Shown here: positions 61,699 to 64,000 of the stretch, piece after piece | Layout: each line of letters begins with the position of its first letter | How positions within the stretch are numbered: position 1 is the first letter of the stretch | Assembly: GCA_019352875.1 (NCBI GenBank) | Contig: JAAAFW010000004.1 | Coordinates: forward strand, 62,001-126,000 | Origin: Pedobacter cryoconitis | GTDB taxonomy: Bacteria; Bacteroidota; Bacteroidia; Sphingobacteriales; Sphingobacteriaceae | Length of the DNA stretch: 64,000 nt | Reading direction: 5' to 3' | Notes under the pieces: generated by a model | What the model was told of the DNA's origin: nothing | The model's input: the letters and a program-made list of their open reading frames with translations, nothing else | The model's database searches: none | Program-made: the position numbers and the translations under genes

Positions 61699-62844
61699 TT
61701 ATAATTTCATTAGTCTTTCAACGGATTTTTCGAGTGTATCTTGTTTTTTTGCAAAACAAAAACGCAGTACACGGTGATCAGTATTCCTGGTGTAAAAGGC
61801 CGATACGGGTATTGAAGCTACCCCGAAATCTGTGATCAGGCGTTTAGCCATCACCGTGTCGTCTTCTTCGCTGAAATGTTCATAACTTACACACTGGAAA
61901 TAAGAACCTTTACAAGGTAGTAATTTAAACTTGGTTTCTGCCAGCAAGGTGCGGAACAAATCACGTTTCTGCTGAAAGAAACTGCTCAGGCTCAGATATG
62001 TTTCAGGATTTTTCAGATAGTTGGCAATGCCAATCTGCATCGGAGTATTCACGCTGAAGACATTAAACTGATGTACTTTTCTAAATTCTTTCATCAGATA
62101 TTCCGGCGCAAGACAGTAGCCTGTTTTCCAGCCAGTCGCATGCAGTAGTTTGCCGAAAGATGCAATGATGAAGGCACGTTCGCGTAATTCAGGGTACATA
62201 GCCAGCGATCTATGTTGCTCCCCGTCGTATATCAGATGCTCATAGACCTCATCACTGAGAATCAAAACGTCTGTGTTTTTAGTTAGCTTAATTAATGCCT
62301 GGATATCGGTTTCAGTGAGAATCTTACCTGTCGGATTATGCGGACTGTTCAGGATAATCATTTTAGTGCTGGCAGTAAATAGTTTTTTAACCATTTCCCA
62401 GTCAATATCATATTCCGGTGGCGCCATTTCGTAAGATTTGACCAGTCCGCCAAGCATTCTGACAGTTGGGGCATAGCTATCATATGCTGGCTCAAAGATT
62501 ATAACCTCATCACCAGCGTTAATGCATGCAGATAAAGTACTGAAAATCGCTTCTGTTCCACCTGCAGTAATTGTCACCTCCTTATCAGCATGGTAATCTG
62601 AACCATATAGCGTATTGACTTTTTCTGCAACCCATTCTCTTAGCGCAGGTGCCCCGGCCATTGGCGCGTATTGGTTATGTCCGTCTTGCATGGCCTGCGC
62701 AACAAAATTGATCAAGTTAGGATCACATTCATAATCTGGAAATCCCTGCGAGAGGTTAATTGCCTGATGTTCTGTTGCTAACTGGGACATCACAGTAAAT
62801 ATACTATCAGATGTTCCCGGAAGTTTAGAGTATGTTGCTATCAT
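61699..62844 (-). CDS. Methionine-type PLP aminotransferase (YbdL-like)
   Basis: A 381-residue fold-type-I aminotransferase. AINLSQGFPDYECDP and QYAPMAGAPALREWVAEK are the typical start; LNSPHNPTGKIL, DEVYEHLIYDG (Asp, Tyr) and the PLP lysine in IIASFGKLLHATGWKTGYCLAP follow. The group includes YbdL, which prefers methionine, and kynurenine aminotransferases using glutamine. Next to a YafV-like omega-amidase, methionine regeneration from 4-methylthio-2-oxobutyrate is the most likely role. A TAATTTCG -7 variant lies seven bases before the ATG. Confidence 0.9.
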   Translation of the reverse strand: MIATYSKLPGTSDSIFTVMSQLATEHQAINLSQGFPDYECDPNLINFVAQAMQDGHNQYAPMAGAPALREWVAEKVNTLYGSDYHADKEVTITAGGTEAIFSTLSACINAGDEVIIFEPAYDSYAPTVRMLGGLVKSYEMAPPEYDIDWEMVKKLFTASTKMIILNSPHNPTGKILTETDIQALIKLTKNTDVLILSDEVYEHLIYDGEQHRSLAMYPELRERAFIIASFGKLLHATGWKTGYCLAPEYLMKEFRKVHQFNVFSVNTPMQIGIANYLKNPETYLSLSSFFQQKRDLFRTLLAETKFKLLPCKGSYFQCVSYEHFSEEDDTVMAKRLITDFGVASIPVSAFYTRNTDHRVLRFCFAKKQDTLEKSVERLMKL

Positions 62845-62851
62845 GTTCCGG

Positions 62852-62859
62852 CGAAATTA
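62852..62859 (-). promoter_or_regulatory. -7 box TAATTTCG of the aminotransferase gene
   Basis: A TAnnTTCG variant on the minus strand, seven bases before the ATG at 62844, in the divergent gap with the transporter gene. Confidence 0.4.
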
Positions 62860-62915
62860 TAAAATATTTCAGTTTGGGAGGGAATAAGATTAATTTAATG
62901 GTCTTAAAAAAGATA

Positions 62916-63686
62916 ATGACTTTTAAAACGAAAGAGAGCAGATTGCTGCTGATTTTAGGATGTTTTTTTGTTGCCAATACTGTATTGTCTGAATTCATTG
63001 GTGTAAAGATTTTCAGCGTAGAGGGCTCATTAGGAATTAGTCAGTTCAATATTAACTTACTTGGTGTACCTAATTTGTCATTTAATATGTCAGCCGGAGT
63101 ACTGACCTGGCCGCTTATTTTCATTATGACAGATATTATAAATGAGTACTTTGGGCTTAAGCAGGTGCGCTTTCTATCCGTTTTAACGGCGCTGCTCATT
63201 GCATACGCTTTCCTTATAATCTGGGGTGCTATGCATCTTGAGTCTTCAGATTTTTGGATTAATCAGGAAATCAACGGGCAGAATCTCAACATGAATAATG
63301 CCTTCTCCGGTATTTTCGGGCAGGGAATGTGGATTATTGCAGGGTCCATTACCGCATTTTTGGTCGGTCAGTTCGCCGACGTACTGATCTTCCATCAGAT
63401 TAAAAAAGTTACAGGAGAAAAATATTTGTGGCTCAGAGCTACTGGTTCCACACTTGCCTCGCAGCTGATAGATAGTTTTGTGGTAATCTTTATTGCCTTT
63501 TATTTGAATCCACAGTATCATTGGAGCTGGCAAATGGTTGCAGCTATTGGTCTAGTTAACTATACCTATAAATTTCTTGTTGCTATTTTGATGACTCCGG
63601 TCCTCTACTTAGTGCATGGTATCATTGACCGTTATCTTGGACCGGAATTGTCTTCAAAAATGATCAAACTAGCTGGGAGAGGATAA
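62916..63686 (+). CDS. yhhQ: Queuosine precursor transporter (YhhQ/VUT family)
   Basis: A 256-residue membrane protein with six or seven hydrophobic segments. Family marks: the start KESRLLLILGCFFVANTVLSEFIGVKIF, then MTDIINEYFGLKQVR (conserved D-x2-NE-x-(F/Y)G) and ATGSTLASQLIDSFVVIFIAFYL. It imports preQ0, preQ1 or queuosine in studied relatives. Start choice is open: Met at 62916 (MTFKTKESR) or six residues earlier at 62898; the longer frame from 62832 overlaps the divergent aminotransferase gene. Coexistence with queE suggests mixed synthesis and salvage, though direct evidence is lacking. Confidence 0.92.
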   Translation: MTFKTKESRLLLILGCFFVANTVLSEFIGVKIFSVEGSLGISQFNINLLGVPNLSFNMSAGVLTWPLIFIMTDIINEYFGLKQVRFLSVLTALLIAYAFLIIWGAMHLESSDFWINQEINGQNLNMNNAFSGIFGQGMWIIAGSITAFLVGQFADVLIFHQIKKVTGEKYLWLRATGSTLASQLIDSFVVIFIAFYLNPQYHWSWQMVAAIGLVNYTYKFLVAILMTPVLYLVHGIIDRYLGPELSSKMIKLAGRG

Positions 63687-63755
63687 TTTCTGAAACATTG
63701 AAGCCTGGAACTTGTTGTCGTGATAAGCAGGCCTTAGACATAAAATCAATGCATA

Positions 63756-63998
63756 ATGAAAACCCTCACTTTTTATTTTGACCACCCTGTGGCGGTCAAA
63801 ATCTTTCTCAGTTGTACTTCCAATAAAGAACACAGGTACGCAATACAGTTCATTCGTAGTGACGAAACAGGTTTATTAACTATTCCGGTTAATGACGTTC
63901 CTGACGGCACCTGGCAGTTAAATATGGAATGGAGTTTTGAGGATCGGGAGTATTGTATAGAAAAAACAATAAAAATGCCTGAAGGTACTGTTTTATGA
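63756..63998 (+). CDS. Small hypothetical protein, overlapping the next gene
   Basis: An 80-residue protein, MKTLTFYFDHPVAVKIFLSCTSNKEHRYAIQF..., ending PEGTVL. Strand-rich pattern (LTFYF, VKIFL, YAIQFIRS, LLTIPVNDV, WQLNMEWSFEDREYCIEKTI) suggests a small beta-sandwich. No signal peptide. The stop TGA (63996..63998) overlaps an ATG at 63995 in an ATGA arrangement, and a second ATG sits at 63998, so a downstream gene begins here and continues past the window. I do not recognise the family. Confidence 0.7.
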   Translation: MKTLTFYFDHPVAVKIFLSCTSNKEHRYAIQFIRSDETGLLTIPVNDVPDGTWQLNMEWSFEDREYCIEKTIKMPEGTVL

Positions 63999-64000
63999 TG

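Noticed and set aside
1..64000. CRISPR array, IS element, integrase, tRNA or rRNA genes
   Set aside because: No regularly spaced repeats, transposase-like frames, tRNA cloverleaf patterns or rRNA-like stretches were seen by eye; short structured RNAs could still be missed without a covariance search.

Overview
The window looks like a chromosomal segment of a Bacteroidota bacterium, most likely Sphingobacteriaceae and Pedobacter-like. The evidence is family content (DUF5686, DUF3347, DUF3667, DUF6965, Oar-like and PF14905-type TonB-dependent receptors, an M56/BlaI pair), outer-membrane barrels ending in Phe or Leu, and repeated Bacteroidota-type -7 promoter boxes (TAnnTTTG) close to start codons. 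Coding density is high. I see no rRNA, tRNA, IS element, prophage block or CRISPR array.

Layout. 0-7.4 kb: the end of a DUF5686 barrel protein, convergent with an Omp85-like barrel, then a family-3 solute-binding-like protein without signal peptide, a 42-residue Lys/Cys mini-protein, a DUF1269 stress-type protein, a YeiH exporter, a DUF6965 protein, a Crp/Fnr regulator and a cold-shock protein. 7.5-12.1 kb: BlaI-type repressor, M56 membrane protease and TonB-dependent receptor. A large nested inverted repeat lies at 12.15-12.26 kb. 12.3-18.6 kb: biotin operon (diiron ferritin-like protein, bioF, bioD, bioB, bioA) with a divergent MocR/GntR-aminotransferase regulator. 18.7-24.6 kb: MscS-type channel, YghO-like acyltransferase, YjbQ, and a bestrophin-histone deacetylase pair. 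24.8-30.8 kb: topB, class IV aminotransferase, membrane-anchored metallo-beta-lactamase-fold hydrolase, then an overlapping trio ending in miaA whose middle gene resembles phage endonuclease-type proteins. 31-34.5 kb: secreted barrel, DUF3347 lipoprotein, citrate synthase, 2OG-Fe(II) oxygenase. 34.6-39.5 kb: leftward etfB-etfA-bifunctional nuclease-nucleoside transporter-DUF3667 row. 39.7-49 kb: TPR protein and chrA, dnaB, rlmB, kdsD-manC, recQ-kdsA. 49-56 kb: queE, Rieske protein, Nudix hydrolase, secreted hypothetical, Oar-like TonB-dependent receptor with a secreted phosphodiesterase. 56-64 kb: folD, lepA, cutC, Tat-exported asparaginase-type hydrolase, omega-amidase-like nitrilase with methionine-type aminotransferase, a YhhQ-type transporter, and a small protein overlapping the next gene at the window edge.

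Functional links: kdsD and kdsA supply KDO for LPS, with manC providing GDP-mannose. queE and the YhhQ-type transporter both concern queuosine precursors. The nitrilase/aminotransferase pair fits 2-oxoglutaramate disposal coupled to methionine transamination. The bio operon makes biotin from a pimeloyl precursor but shows no recognisable pimeloyl-supply enzyme, which makes its leading diiron-type gene the most interesting unknown. Most of the window is ordinary housekeeping. The less explained items are that diiron gene and its regulator, the 12.2 kb inverted repeat, the phage-like gene fused into the miaA operon, the mini-protein at 3.8 kb, the likely BlaI operator and several TTG-start genes.
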